From NCBI RefSeq assembly GCF_040892615.1, contig NZ_JBFRYC010000004.1, positions 62,001 to 126,000 of the forward strand: a stretch of 64,000 bases of DNA, read 5' to 3'. Of the stretch, positions 35,077-42,659 are shown piece after piece. Position 1 is the first letter of the stretch. Each line of letters starts with the position of its first letter. The translations under genes were made by a program, and so were the position numbers. This DNA is from Thioclava arctica. GTDB taxonomy: Bacteria; Pseudomonadota; Alphaproteobacteria; Rhodobacterales; Rhodobacteraceae. The notes below the pieces were generated by a model. It made no database searches and was not told the DNA's origin. It saw nothing but the letters and a program-made list of their open reading frames with translations.

Positions 35077-35496
35077 ATGATTGCGAAAGATATCAAAGAG
35101 GCCAAGGCACAGGCGCATCGTCTGGCCGATGCAATGAAGCGGGCGGGCCAACCCGTCAGCCTGTCGCGAGCCTATGAGATCCATGCGCAGGCCTCGGGGC
35201 ATGCGGATTGGAACACGATGGCGGCGGCGCTGAAGGCGCCGGTCGGGCAAGGGCTTGCCTTGGGCGAGCCGGTGCGCGGGCGTTACATGGGGCAGCCGAT
35301 CACGGGCCGCGTGCATGCACTCAAACGCAAAGGGGCCGAGCATCTCGAGATCGAGATCGCGCTCGATACTCCGGTGGATGTGGTGCAAAGCGCCGCGTTC
35401 AGTTCGCTGCGCCGACGGGTGCGCGCGACGATCGGGCCGGATCGGCGTTCGGTCGGGCGGCGCTCGGACGGGGTGGCGCATTTGGATTTGAACTGA
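35077..35496 (+). CDS. Glyoxalase-superfamily-related small protein
   Basis: 139 residues. The N-terminus, AKAQAHRLADAMKRAG followed by SLSRAYEIHAQASGHADWNTMAAAL, matches the helical region found in proteins annotated as glyoxalase-related (Glyoxalase_8). The basic C-terminal half (SLRRRVRATIGPDRRSVGRRSDGVAH) is strongly Arg-rich and could contact nucleic acid. No metal-binding residues of an active glyoxalase are visible, so an enzymatic role is doubtful. Confidence 0.65.
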   Translation: MIAKDIKEAKAQAHRLADAMKRAGQPVSLSRAYEIHAQASGHADWNTMAAALKAPVGQGLALGEPVRGRYMGQPITGRVHALKRKGAEHLEIEIALDTPVDVVQSAAFSSLRRRVRATIGPDRRSVGRRSDGVAHLDLN

Positions 35497-35501
35497 GAGA
35501 G

Positions 35502-35532
35502 AGGGCGGGGCACGCGGCCTCGCCCTTTTTCT
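35502..35532 (+). terminator. Intrinsic terminator before fabD
   Basis: AGGGCGGGG pairs with CCTCGCCCT (one G-T pair) around a 7-base loop, followed by TTTTTC. Confidence 0.8.
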
Positions 35533-35607
35533 ATCCGCTTGCACAACTTGCCCCAAGGTCGCGCGCGCGCTATTGGGACTGCAAAGAAAACGCAGGAGGA
35601 GGCCGAG

Positions 35608-36537
35608 ATGAGCCGAGCATTCGTATTTCCCGGGCAGGGCGCGCAGACCATCGGCATGGGGCGCGCATTGGCGCAGGCCTATCCGGCTGCGCAGGCGGTG
35701 TTTGACGAGGTGGACGCGGCTTTGGGCGAGAGCCTGAGCGCGCTGATCTGGGAAGGCGAGGCTGAGGCGCTGACGCTGACGGCGAATGCGCAGCCTGCGC
35801 TGATGGCGACCTCGATAGCGGCGATGCGCGCGCTGGAGGCCGAAGGGTTTTCGGTGAGCGATGCGGCGTTTGTAGCGGGGCATTCGCTGGGTGAATATTC
35901 GGCGCTGTGTGCGGCGGGGGCATTGAGCTTGTCTGATACCGCGCGGCTGTTGCGCCTGCGCGGTGAGGCGATGCAATCGGCGGTGCCGGTGGGTGTGGGC
36001 GCTATGGCGGCAGTGCTTGGGCTTGATTTTGCGGCAGCCTCGGCGGTGGCGCAAGCGGCGGCGCAGGGGCAGGTTTGTCAGGCCGCCAATGACAATGATC
36101 CCTCGCAGGTGGTGATTTCGGGCCATAAAGAAGCGGTCGAGCGCGCCACGGTTCTGGCCAAGGAAGCCGGGGCCAAACGCGCGGTGATGCTGCCGGTGTC
36201 GGCCCCGTTCCATTGCGCATTGATGCAGCCCGCCGCCGATGCGATGGCAGCGGCTTTGGCCGATGTTGCGATCAAAGCGCCTGTCGTGCCGCTGGTGGCA
36301 AATGTGCGCGCTGAGGCCGTAAGCGACCCCGATCTGATCCGCCAGTTGCTGGTGGAGCAGGTGACGGGCTCGGTGCGTTGGCGCGAGAGTGTGGCCTGGA
36401 TGGCCGGTCAGGGCGTGGATGAGATCTGGGAGATCGGCGCGGGCAAGGCGCTGTCGGGCATGATCCGCCGCATCGCCAAGGACGTGACATGTCGCGCAGT
36501 GGGCACGCCCGAGGATATTGCGGCGCTGAAGGGCTAA
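35608..36537 (+). CDS. fabD: Malonyl-CoA:ACP transacylase
   Basis: Transfers malonyl from CoA to acyl carrier protein. The 309-residue protein begins AFVFPGQGAQTIGMG; Ser93 in GHSLGEYSAL is the nucleophile, and the catalytic His is in PFHCALMQPA. The ATG at 35608 has a strong AGGAGGAGG site; a frame from 35539 would add unrelated residues. It opens a fatty-acid block: fabD, fabG, acpP, then (after an inserted cyclase gene) fabF. Confidence 0.95.
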   Translation: MSRAFVFPGQGAQTIGMGRALAQAYPAAQAVFDEVDAALGESLSALIWEGEAEALTLTANAQPALMATSIAAMRALEAEGFSVSDAAFVAGHSLGEYSALCAAGALSLSDTARLLRLRGEAMQSAVPVGVGAMAAVLGLDFAAASAVAQAAAQGQVCQAANDNDPSQVVISGHKEAVERATVLAKEAGAKRAVMLPVSAPFHCALMQPAADAMAAALADVAIKAPVVPLVANVRAEAVSDPDLIRQLLVEQVTGSVRWRESVAWMAGQGVDEIWEIGAGKALSGMIRRIAKDVTCRAVGTPEDIAALKG

Positions 36538-36540
36538 GGG

Positions 36541-36600
36541 CGCGCCGGGGGATCTTCCCCCCGGACCCCCAGGAGTATTTTTGGCCAGATGAAAGCCAGA
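36541..36600. repeat. Rhodobacterales-type intergenic repeat between fabD and fabG
   Basis: A G/C-rich palindromic block (GGGGGATCTTCCCCCC) is followed by CCCCAGGAGTATTTTTGGC, a form I know as a frequent intergenic element in genomes of this order. A related copy on the other strand lies before the GTA portal gene. Confidence 0.55.
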
Positions 36601-36617
36601 TGAAGAAAGGTTCGCAG

Positions 36618-37355
36618 ATGTTTAATCTTACTGGAAAATGTGCGCTTGTGACCGGGGCGTCCGGAGGCATTGGTGCCGAGATTGCGCGCGCTTTGCATGC
36701 GGGCGGTGCGGTTGTGGCGCTGTCGGGCACGCGGGTGGAGCCGCTGGAGGCATTGGCCGCTGAATTGGGCGAAGGCGCGCATGTGTGCCCCGCAAATCTG
36801 AGCGATGCGACTTCGGTCGAGGCGCTGCCAAAGGCGGCGATTACGGCGATGGGGGGCTTGGATATTCTGGTCAATAACGCCGGGATCACGCGCGACGGGC
36901 TGAGCATGCGGATGTCAGATGATGATTGGCAATCGGTGATTGATGTGAACCTGACGGCGGCGTTTCGTCTAATGCGCGGATCGTTGCGCATGATGATGAA
37001 GGCGCGCTGGGGGCGCATCATCAACATCACCTCTATTGTCGGTCAGACCGGTAATCCGGGACAGGTGAATTATGCTGCCGCCAAGGCCGGGCTGGTGGGC
37101 GCGTCGAAATCGATGGCGCTAGAGGTTGCGAGCCGGGGTGTGACGGTGAATTGTGTCGCGCCGGGCTTTATCGCGACGGCGATGACGGACAAGCTGAATG
37201 ACGATCAGAAGGGTGCGCTGATGGGCCAGATTCCGGTCGGGCGGATGGGCACGCCGAACGAGATCGCCGCGGCTGTGCGCTATTTGGCCAGCCCCGAGGC
37301 GGGCTATGTCACGGGGGCCGTGTTGCACGTGAATGGCGGGATGGCGATGATCTGA
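36618..37355 (+). CDS. fabG: 3-oxoacyl-ACP reductase
   Basis: NADPH-dependent reduction of 3-oxoacyl-ACP, a short-chain dehydrogenase of 245 residues. GASGGIGAEIARAL is the nucleotide-binding loop, NNAG follows the fourth strand, and Ser (NITSIVGQ), Tyr and Lys (VNYAAAKAGL) make the catalytic set. The ATG at 36618 is the start of family homology, with GAAAGG upstream; the repeat before it separates it from fabD. Confidence 0.95.
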   Translation: MFNLTGKCALVTGASGGIGAEIARALHAGGAVVALSGTRVEPLEALAAELGEGAHVCPANLSDATSVEALPKAAITAMGGLDILVNNAGITRDGLSMRMSDDDWQSVIDVNLTAAFRLMRGSLRMMMKARWGRIINITSIVGQTGNPGQVNYAAAKAGLVGASKSMALEVASRGVTVNCVAPGFIATAMTDKLNDDQKGALMGQIPVGRMGTPNEIAAAVRYLASPEAGYVTGAVLHVNGGMAMI

Positions 37356-37575
37356 GGCTGTGGCTTTGACAATCGTGTTATCTGAGGGCAATTCCGCCTT
37401 GCGCGGGCATCAGAAACGGCTTGCCATGCAGCGCACCAATCGCTAAGAGCGCAGCAGACGGGCCTTGCGCAAATTGCGTGGGGTCTGCTTGCGGCCTCGT
37501 GATCCGTCGGGGGTGTATGAGACGCTCGAACGAGCATAGACTGGGCCTTGGGCCCTAGAATTTTGAGGAATTGAC

Positions 37576-37809
37576 ATGAGCGACATCGCAGATCGCGTGA
37601 AGAAGATCGTCGTGGAACATCTCGGCGTGGAAGAAGACAAGGTCACCGAGAGCGCTTCGTTCATCGACGACCTGGGCGCTGACAGCCTTGACACCGTTGA
37701 GCTGGTCATGGCGTTCGAAGAAGAGTTCGGCATCGAGATTCCCGATGACGCCGCTGAGAACATCCAGACCGTCGGCGATGCGGTCAAATTCATCACGGAA
37801 GCCGCGTAA
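37576..37809 (+). CDS. acpP: Acyl carrier protein
   Basis: 77 residues, acidic. Ser37 in LGADSLDTVELVMAFE receives the phosphopantetheine arm that carries growing acyl chains. It has a GAGGAA site, and its own terminator follows, which is typical because acpP needs high expression. Confidence 0.97.
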   Translation: MSDIADRVKKIVVEHLGVEEDKVTESASFIDDLGADSLDTVELVMAFEEEFGIEIPDDAAENIQTVGDAVKFITEAA

Positions 37810-37836
37810 CGCGCTTTTGGCGATTGAGCTATTTGA

Positions 37837-37865
37837 ACGGCGCTCCAGAGTGGGGCGCCGTTTTT
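37837..37865 (+). terminator. Intrinsic terminator of acpP
   Basis: ACGGCGCTCCA pairs with TGGGGCGCCGT (one T-G pair) around a GAG loop and is followed by TTTTC. Confidence 0.88.
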
Positions 37866-38022
37866 CGTTTTGAGTGCGGCAAGGTTTGAATCCCGCGTAG
37901 CGGGAGCGACTGTTTGATGATCGTCGTTAAGGATTTGTTCAGCATTTTTCCCTTGCTTGGCCAACACGTTCCGTGGCGCGCGACGTAGATGCGCAATGCG
38001 TGCGAGAGTGAGGAGCCAAGAT

Positions 38023-39423
38023 TTGACCGTTTATCGTCTTTCTCAAATTCTGGTACGCCCCTTGGCGTGGCTGGCGGCGGCGATCGCGCTTTGGCCTTTG
38101 ATGGGACATTTTCTGCGTTCGGAGCGGATGTTTGGGGTTTTCACGGATAGCTATAAAACCCATGAAATGACGTCGATTTTGGTTTTGCTTCTGTCTTTTG
38201 CAGTGCAGATGCGGCGACGCGATCTGCGCGTTGCAAACCTATTGGCGGCGCTGTGTCTGGGCATTGTGATAGCGCGGTTCATTCCGCAATTCGGGCCGGT
38301 TTTCGGAGTTGGCGGGCCTTACATGATGGGCTGGAACACCGCGTTGGTGCTGGGCATGATTGCGGCTGGTTTCCTGATCAGCGAGGCGCGGTTTCATTCG
38401 GTGGGGGCGCTGTTGTGTTTTCTGGCAATGGGATTGACCGTGATCTTGATGATTGCAGGCATCTGGCAGCAGCATGAGATACTGGGGCAGATGTCGCTGC
38501 CAACGGCCATGATGACGGCTGCGTTGGCCGGGTCAATTGCCGCAATCCATGCCAATCGCGGCGTGATGCGGGTTCTTCTTGGACCCTACGCGTCGGGGCG
38601 CAATGCGCGCATGCAGCTATTCCTCGGGATTTTGACACCGCTTGTTTTGGGCGGGCTGTTCATGCGTGTGCCCGATTGGTTGGAGGGGCAAAGCGAGGTC
38701 TTTTTGCTGATTGCCGCCCTGACAGGGTTCAATATCGCGCTGATCGTGGTGACGGCGATGGTGATGGAGCGGGCCGATCACAAGCGTCGTCAGCTAGAGA
38801 GAATGATGTCGGATCTGGCTTTGCGCGACGGGCTGACGAAGGTGTTCAACCGGGTAATGTTGGAGCGCCGTTTTGTGCGGGCGGTGGCACAGGCAGAAGA
38901 CGGTAGCGTTCCGTTCTCGATGTTGATGATTGATCTGGATCGGTTCAAGTCGATCAATGATCTGGGCGGGCATGAGCTGGGGGATCGGGTGTTGTCTCAT
39001 GTGGCGCGGGCGCTGCGGCTGGAGATGCGCTGGGATGATACCCTGGCCCGTGTCGGCGGTGAGGAGTTTGCGGTGATTTTGCCGGGCGCGACTTTGGTTG
39101 ACAGCTATGAGATCGCCAAGCGTTTGCGCGCCTGTATCGAGGATGTGCGGGTCGCGCGTGAGGATGGGTCTGTGCAACGGGTGACGGCCTCGATCGGAGT
39201 GGCGCAATGGATTGCTGGGGAAAGCATGCATGAAATTTATGCGCGCACCGATGGCGCGCTGTATGAGGCCAAGAAATTGGGGCGGAACCGGGTTTTGTTG
39301 GCGACAGGGCAGGGCTTTGGCGAGCGGATTGATCGAATGGGTGAGCTTGTGAGTGATGCGCCGTTTCCGCCATCTGCTGAAGCGGTCTGTGGCAGGCCGG
39401 TGTCGGACCGTTGCCTAGCGTGA
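38023..39423 (+). CDS. Membrane diguanylate cyclase (GGDEF domain with I-site)
   Basis: Makes cyclic di-GMP from two GTP. About 466 residues: an N-terminal region with roughly seven hydrophobic segments (1-255), a linker helix, and a C-terminal GGDEF domain with LALRDGLTKVFNRVMLERRF and the active-site form GGEEF at about residue 345. RWDD, five residues before GGEEF, fits the RxxD inhibitory site, so product feedback is expected. I prefer the TTG at 38023 because AGGAG lies seven bases upstream; ATG codons at 37996 and 37957 have no site. It splits the usual acpP-fabF neighbourhood, 2.9 kb before the GTA cluster. Confidence 0.88.
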   Translation: MTVYRLSQILVRPLAWLAAAIALWPLMGHFLRSERMFGVFTDSYKTHEMTSILVLLLSFAVQMRRRDLRVANLLAALCLGIVIARFIPQFGPVFGVGGPYMMGWNTALVLGMIAAGFLISEARFHSVGALLCFLAMGLTVILMIAGIWQQHEILGQMSLPTAMMTAALAGSIAAIHANRGVMRVLLGPYASGRNARMQLFLGILTPLVLGGLFMRVPDWLEGQSEVFLLIAALTGFNIALIVVTAMVMERADHKRRQLERMMSDLALRDGLTKVFNRVMLERRFVRAVAQAEDGSVPFSMLMIDLDRFKSINDLGGHELGDRVLSHVARALRLEMRWDDTLARVGGEEFAVILPGATLVDSYEIAKRLRACIEDVRVAREDGSVQRVTASIGVAQWIAGESMHEIYARTDGALYEAKKLGRNRVLLATGQGFGERIDRMGELVSDAPFPPSAEAVCGRPVSDRCLA

Positions 39424-39442
39424 TCTGAGTTGAGTGAGGCGG

Positions 39443-39525
39443 CCGGGCGGATTGCCGGGTTTTGTGGGTGTGTTGAAGTTGCAGGTCTCAAATTTTGCGC
39501 GTTTGAGATGAGCCGCCCGGTTTTT
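39443..39525 (+). terminator. Compound hairpin after the cyclase gene
   Basis: CCGGGCGG (39443-39450) can pair with CCGCCCGG (39513-39520), enclosing a second stem, TCTCAAA/TTTGAGA. A run of five T follows. It may terminate the cyclase transcript or fold in the fabF leader. Confidence 0.45.
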
Positions 39526-39698
39526 CGTGGAACGTGAGAGACGCGTGGTCGCGCGCATTTGCGGGGCCGTCGCGATTTGGGTGGCAGAGACTTGCGCGCT
39601 GGGGGGCTTAGGGGGGGTGCGGCTCGTCTGGATGATTGCGCCGCGCGGGCCTCGCGTGTATCAGAACTTTCGAGAGTTTTCAGCGAAAGAGGTCGGGG

Positions 39699-40964
39699 AT
39701 GCGCCGGGTTGTTGTTACGGGTCTTGGGATGGTCACGCCGCTGGCATGCGGGGTCGAGGAGACTTGGGCGCGGTTGATCGCCGGGCAATCTGGGGCGGGG
39801 CCGATAACGCGCTTTGATGCGTCGGGCGTGGTGACAAAATATGCGTGCGAGATTCCGCTGGGTGATGGCAGCGATGGCACGTTCAATCCTGATGACTGGA
39901 TGGAGCCGAAGGAGCGTCGCAAGGTTGATGATTTCATCCTTTATGGAATGGCGGCCGCGACGCAGGCCGTGCGCGATTCCGGTTGGGTGCCTGAAGATGA
40001 GGAAAGCCGGTGTCGCACCGGTGTGATGATTGGTTCGGGCATTGGCGGGTTGAGCACGATTGCCGATACGGCTGTGCTGCTAAAGGAACGCGGCGCGCGT
40101 CGCGTCAGCCCGTTTTTCATTCCCGGCGCGTTGATCAATCTGGTGTCGGGGCAGGTCTCGATCCGGTTTGGGTTCAAGGGACCGAACCATGCGGTCGTCA
40201 CGGCCTGCTCGACGGGGGCACATGCGATTGGCGATGCGGCGCGGCTGATCATGCTGGGCGATGCCGATGTGATGGTCGCGGGTGGTGCGGAAAGCCCGGT
40301 GTCCGAGATCGGGATTGCCGGGTTTAACGCCTGCAAGGCGCTGTCGACCAAGCGGGGAGATGAGCCGCAGACGGCAAGCCGCCCGTGGGACGCGGATCGC
40401 GATGGGTTTGTGATGGGAGAGGGCGCGGGCTGTGTTGTGCTTGAGGAATATGAACATGCCAAGGCGCGCGGTGCGAAGATTTACGCCGAGGTTTTGGGCT
40501 ATGGTCTGTCGGGCGATGCCTATCACATCACGGCACCTGCTGAGGATGGCGATGGTGGGTTTCGTGCGATGAAAGCGGCCTTGGAGCGCGCCGATCTTGC
40601 GCCTGCGCAGGTCGATTACATCAACGCGCATGGCACCTCGACGATGGCGGATACGATCGAGTTGGGCGCAGTCGAGCGGTTGCTGGGCGATGAGGGGGTC
40701 AAGACGGCCACGATGAGTTCGACGAAATCCTCGATCGGGCATTTGCTGGGCGCGGCAGGTGCAGTGGAAGCGATTTTCTGCGTGCTTGCGCTCCGCGATC
40801 AGATCGCGCCGCCGACGTTGAATTTGGACAATCCGCCCGAAGGGGCGCGGTTGGATCTGGCACCGAAAGTGGCGGTGAAACGCAAGATTGACGTGGCATT
40901 GTCGAACAGTTTTGGCTTTGGTGGAACGAATGCGAGCCTCGTGCTGGGTAAGGTGCAAGGGTGA
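39699..40964 (+). CDS. fabF: 3-oxoacyl-ACP synthase II
   Basis: Condensing enzyme elongating acyl-ACP with malonyl-ACP. The 421-residue protein has the Cys-His-His triad: Cys170 in TACSTGAHAIGDA, His in NAHGTSTMADT and His in SSIGHLLGAAG. The ATG at 39699 follows GAAAGAGG and begins RRVVVTGLGMVTPLA, the family start. Its stop overlaps the mltG start by one base. Confidence 0.95.
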   Translation: MRRVVVTGLGMVTPLACGVEETWARLIAGQSGAGPITRFDASGVVTKYACEIPLGDGSDGTFNPDDWMEPKERRKVDDFILYGMAAATQAVRDSGWVPEDEESRCRTGVMIGSGIGGLSTIADTAVLLKERGARRVSPFFIPGALINLVSGQVSIRFGFKGPNHAVVTACSTGAHAIGDAARLIMLGDADVMVAGGAESPVSEIGIAGFNACKALSTKRGDEPQTASRPWDADRDGFVMGEGAGCVVLEEYEHAKARGAKIYAEVLGYGLSGDAYHITAPAEDGDGGFRAMKAALERADLAPAQVDYINAHGTSTMADTIELGAVERLLGDEGVKTATMSSTKSSIGHLLGAAGAVEAIFCVLALRDQIAPPTLNLDNPPEGARLDLAPKVAVKRKIDVALSNSFGFGGTNASLVLGKVQG

Positions 40965-42130
40965 TGTGGCGCAATATCGTCTCGAATTTTCTGACGCTTG
41001 CGGTGATCATTCTGGTCGCATTGGGCGGTTTGGTCGCTTGGGCAAAGCGGCAATATGTTGAACCGGGTCCGCTGGCGCAGGCGATGTGTTTGCGTGTCGC
41101 GCCAGGGGCCAATATTCGCGGAGTCTCGGGCGATCTTGAGAGCGGCGGTGCCGTGCGTTCGGCCTATATTTTCCGCACCGGTGCGCAATATCAGAACAAG
41201 GCGAGCCAGCTGAAATTCGGCTCGTATCTGATTGAACCCCATTCCACGATGGAGGCGATTGTCAATCAGATCACCGCGGGGGGGCCCTCGACATGCGGGA
41301 CCGAGTTGGTGTTTCGCATCGGGGTGAGTGGCAATGAGGTGCTGCTGCGCGAGCTTGACCCGGCGACGGGCAATTATGAGAAGGTCGCAGAGTATAATCC
41401 CGAGAGCGAAAAGCCGCCCGAAGGGTTTGAGAGCAAAGCCGAGGCTGCCGACGTGCGCACCCGTGTGACGGTGGTGGACGGGGTGACAAGCTGGCAGATC
41501 GTGCAGGGGTTGCGAGAGGCGCCGTTCCTGGATGGCACGATTGCCGATGTCCCTACTGAAGGATCGCTGGCGCCCGATAGCTATGAGGTCAAGCGCGGGG
41601 CGGATCGTCAGGCGTTGCTGGATATGATGGAGGCACGGCAGGCGAAAATCTTGGCGGATGCTTGGGCTGGGCGCGCGGATGGGCTGCCCTATGCGAACCC
41701 GGAACAGGCGCTGACGATGGCTTCGATTGTCGAGAAGGAAACAGGTGTTGCGTCGGAGCGGCCCGAGGTGGCGAGTGTGTTCATCAACCGGCTTGAAAAA
41801 GGGATGAAGCTGCAAACGGACCCGACGGTGATTTACGGGGTGACGGGCGGCAAGGGGATGTTGGGGCGTGGCTTGCGCCAGTCTGAATTGCGTAAGGCGA
41901 CACCTTATAACACCTATGTCATCGACGGGCTGCCTCCGGGACCGATTGCGAATCCGGGACGCGCGGCGATCGAGGCGGCTTTGCATCCCGATTCGACCAA
42001 ATACCTGTTTTTCGTGGCTGATGGGTCGGGTGGGCATGCGTTTGCCAGTACGATTGAAGAGCATAACAAGAATGTTGCGGCTTGGCGTGCGCTGGAGAAG
42101 AAGGCGCAAGAAACCGGCTCAGGCAATTGA
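40964..42130 (+). CDS. mltG: Endolytic peptidoglycan transglycosylase MltG
   Basis: Inner-membrane enzyme that cuts nascent glycan strands, formerly called aminodeoxychorionate lyase-like (YceG). 388 residues: one N-terminal membrane helix (about 8-28), then a periplasmic LysM-like part and the YceG catalytic domain, with the candidate catalytic Glu in TMASIVEKETG and KLQTDPTVIYG, NTYVIDGLPPGPIANPG downstream. TGATG links it to fabF. A terminator closes the block just before the GTA promoter. Confidence 0.92.
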   Translation: MWRNIVSNFLTLAVIILVALGGLVAWAKRQYVEPGPLAQAMCLRVAPGANIRGVSGDLESGGAVRSAYIFRTGAQYQNKASQLKFGSYLIEPHSTMEAIVNQITAGGPSTCGTELVFRIGVSGNEVLLRELDPATGNYEKVAEYNPESEKPPEGFESKAEAADVRTRVTVVDGVTSWQIVQGLREAPFLDGTIADVPTEGSLAPDSYEVKRGADRQALLDMMEARQAKILADAWAGRADGLPYANPEQALTMASIVEKETGVASERPEVASVFINRLEKGMKLQTDPTVIYGVTGGKGMLGRGLRQSELRKATPYNTYVIDGLPPGPIANPGRAAIEAALHPDSTKYLFFVADGSGGHAFASTIEEHNKNVAAWRALEKKAQETGSGN

Positions 42131-42141
42131 TTTTATTATAG

Positions 42142-42166
42142 AAACCCGGTTAAGGCCGGGTTTTTA
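42142..42166 (+). terminator. Intrinsic terminator of fabF-mltG
   Basis: AAACCCGG and CCGGGTTT form an 8-bp stem with a 6-base loop, followed by TTTT. It isolates the GTA cluster from upstream transcription. Confidence 0.88.
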
Positions 42167-42199
42167 TTTGGCCACTAAAAACAACCCTGGATTTAGCGC

Positions 42200-42228
42200 T
42201 TGACTTTGCGAACGCTCTAAAGTAGTAA
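42200..42228 (+). promoter_or_regulatory. Candidate promoter of the GTA operon
   Basis: TTGACT (42200-42205) and TAGTAA (42223-42228) are spaced by 17 bases, which would start transcription near 42235. The -35 is close to consensus and the -10 is poor, consistent with a promoter that needs an activator. Position between the mltG terminator and gene g1 supports it. Confidence 0.5.
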
Positions 42229-42254
42229 TTATGCATGCTAGGAGAAGTGGGCAA

Positions 42255-42284
42255 GCGCCGCGGGGAAACCCGACGGCGTTTTTT
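42255..42284 (+). terminator. Intrinsic terminator in the GTA leader
   Basis: CGCCG/CGGCG and CGGG/CCCG stack (one bulged A) under a GAAA tetraloop and are followed by six T. It lies about 20-50 bases downstream of the predicted transcription start and 46 bases before g1, so transcripts should stop here unless RNA polymerase is made resistant. Confidence 0.82.
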
Positions 42285-42329
42285 CATGTCTCTCGAACGG
42301 ACCAACTTTGAAGGGTGGGTTCGGACTTC

Positions 42330-42659
42330 ATGAAAAATGAAACTGTGGGTGGGGGCGGTGCTTCGGTCGATCTTCTGGATCTGACGGAAGCGCTCTACAG
42401 GGATGTGGCCGAAGAGCTGGCGACGGCGCTGCTGGGGGTGCGGCGCGGCGAGGTAGCTGAGGCGAAAGCGGCGGTGCTGGCGGTCAAGGATTTGCGCACC
42501 GCATTCCAATTGGTGATGGAGGAGAGAACGCGTGTCGAGAAACTCCGCAAACAGCTTGCCGGGGTCGCAACCGGGCGCGAAGGCGCGCTTGATTTCGACC
42601 TCGCCCGTGCTGAGATCGGGCGCCGCTTGGCTTGCCTGCGCGACGCAGAAGGACGTTGA
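42330..42659 (+). CDS. orfg1: GTA gene 1: small terminase-like protein
   Basis: 109 residues, helical and charged, with no motif of its own, but in the exact position and size of R. capsulatus GTA gene g1, whose product acts as the DNA-binding small terminase. A coiled-coil-like stretch runs through the middle (VKDLRTAFQLVMEERTRVEK). I place the start at the ATG at 42330; a GTG at 42315 in the same frame is possible, and neither has a strong site. The last 128 bases are shared with the start of g2 in another frame. Confidence 0.75.
   Translation: MKNETVGGGGASVDLLDLTEALYRDVAEELATALLGVRRGEVAEAKAAVLAVKDLRTAFQLVMEERTRVEKLRKQLAGVATGREGALDFDLARAEIGRRLACLRDAEGR

Noticed and set aside
42231..42311. 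26-residue leader frame through the GTA terminator
   Set aside because: No ribosome binding site and it would start at or before the predicted transcript start, so classical translation-based attenuation is not supported.
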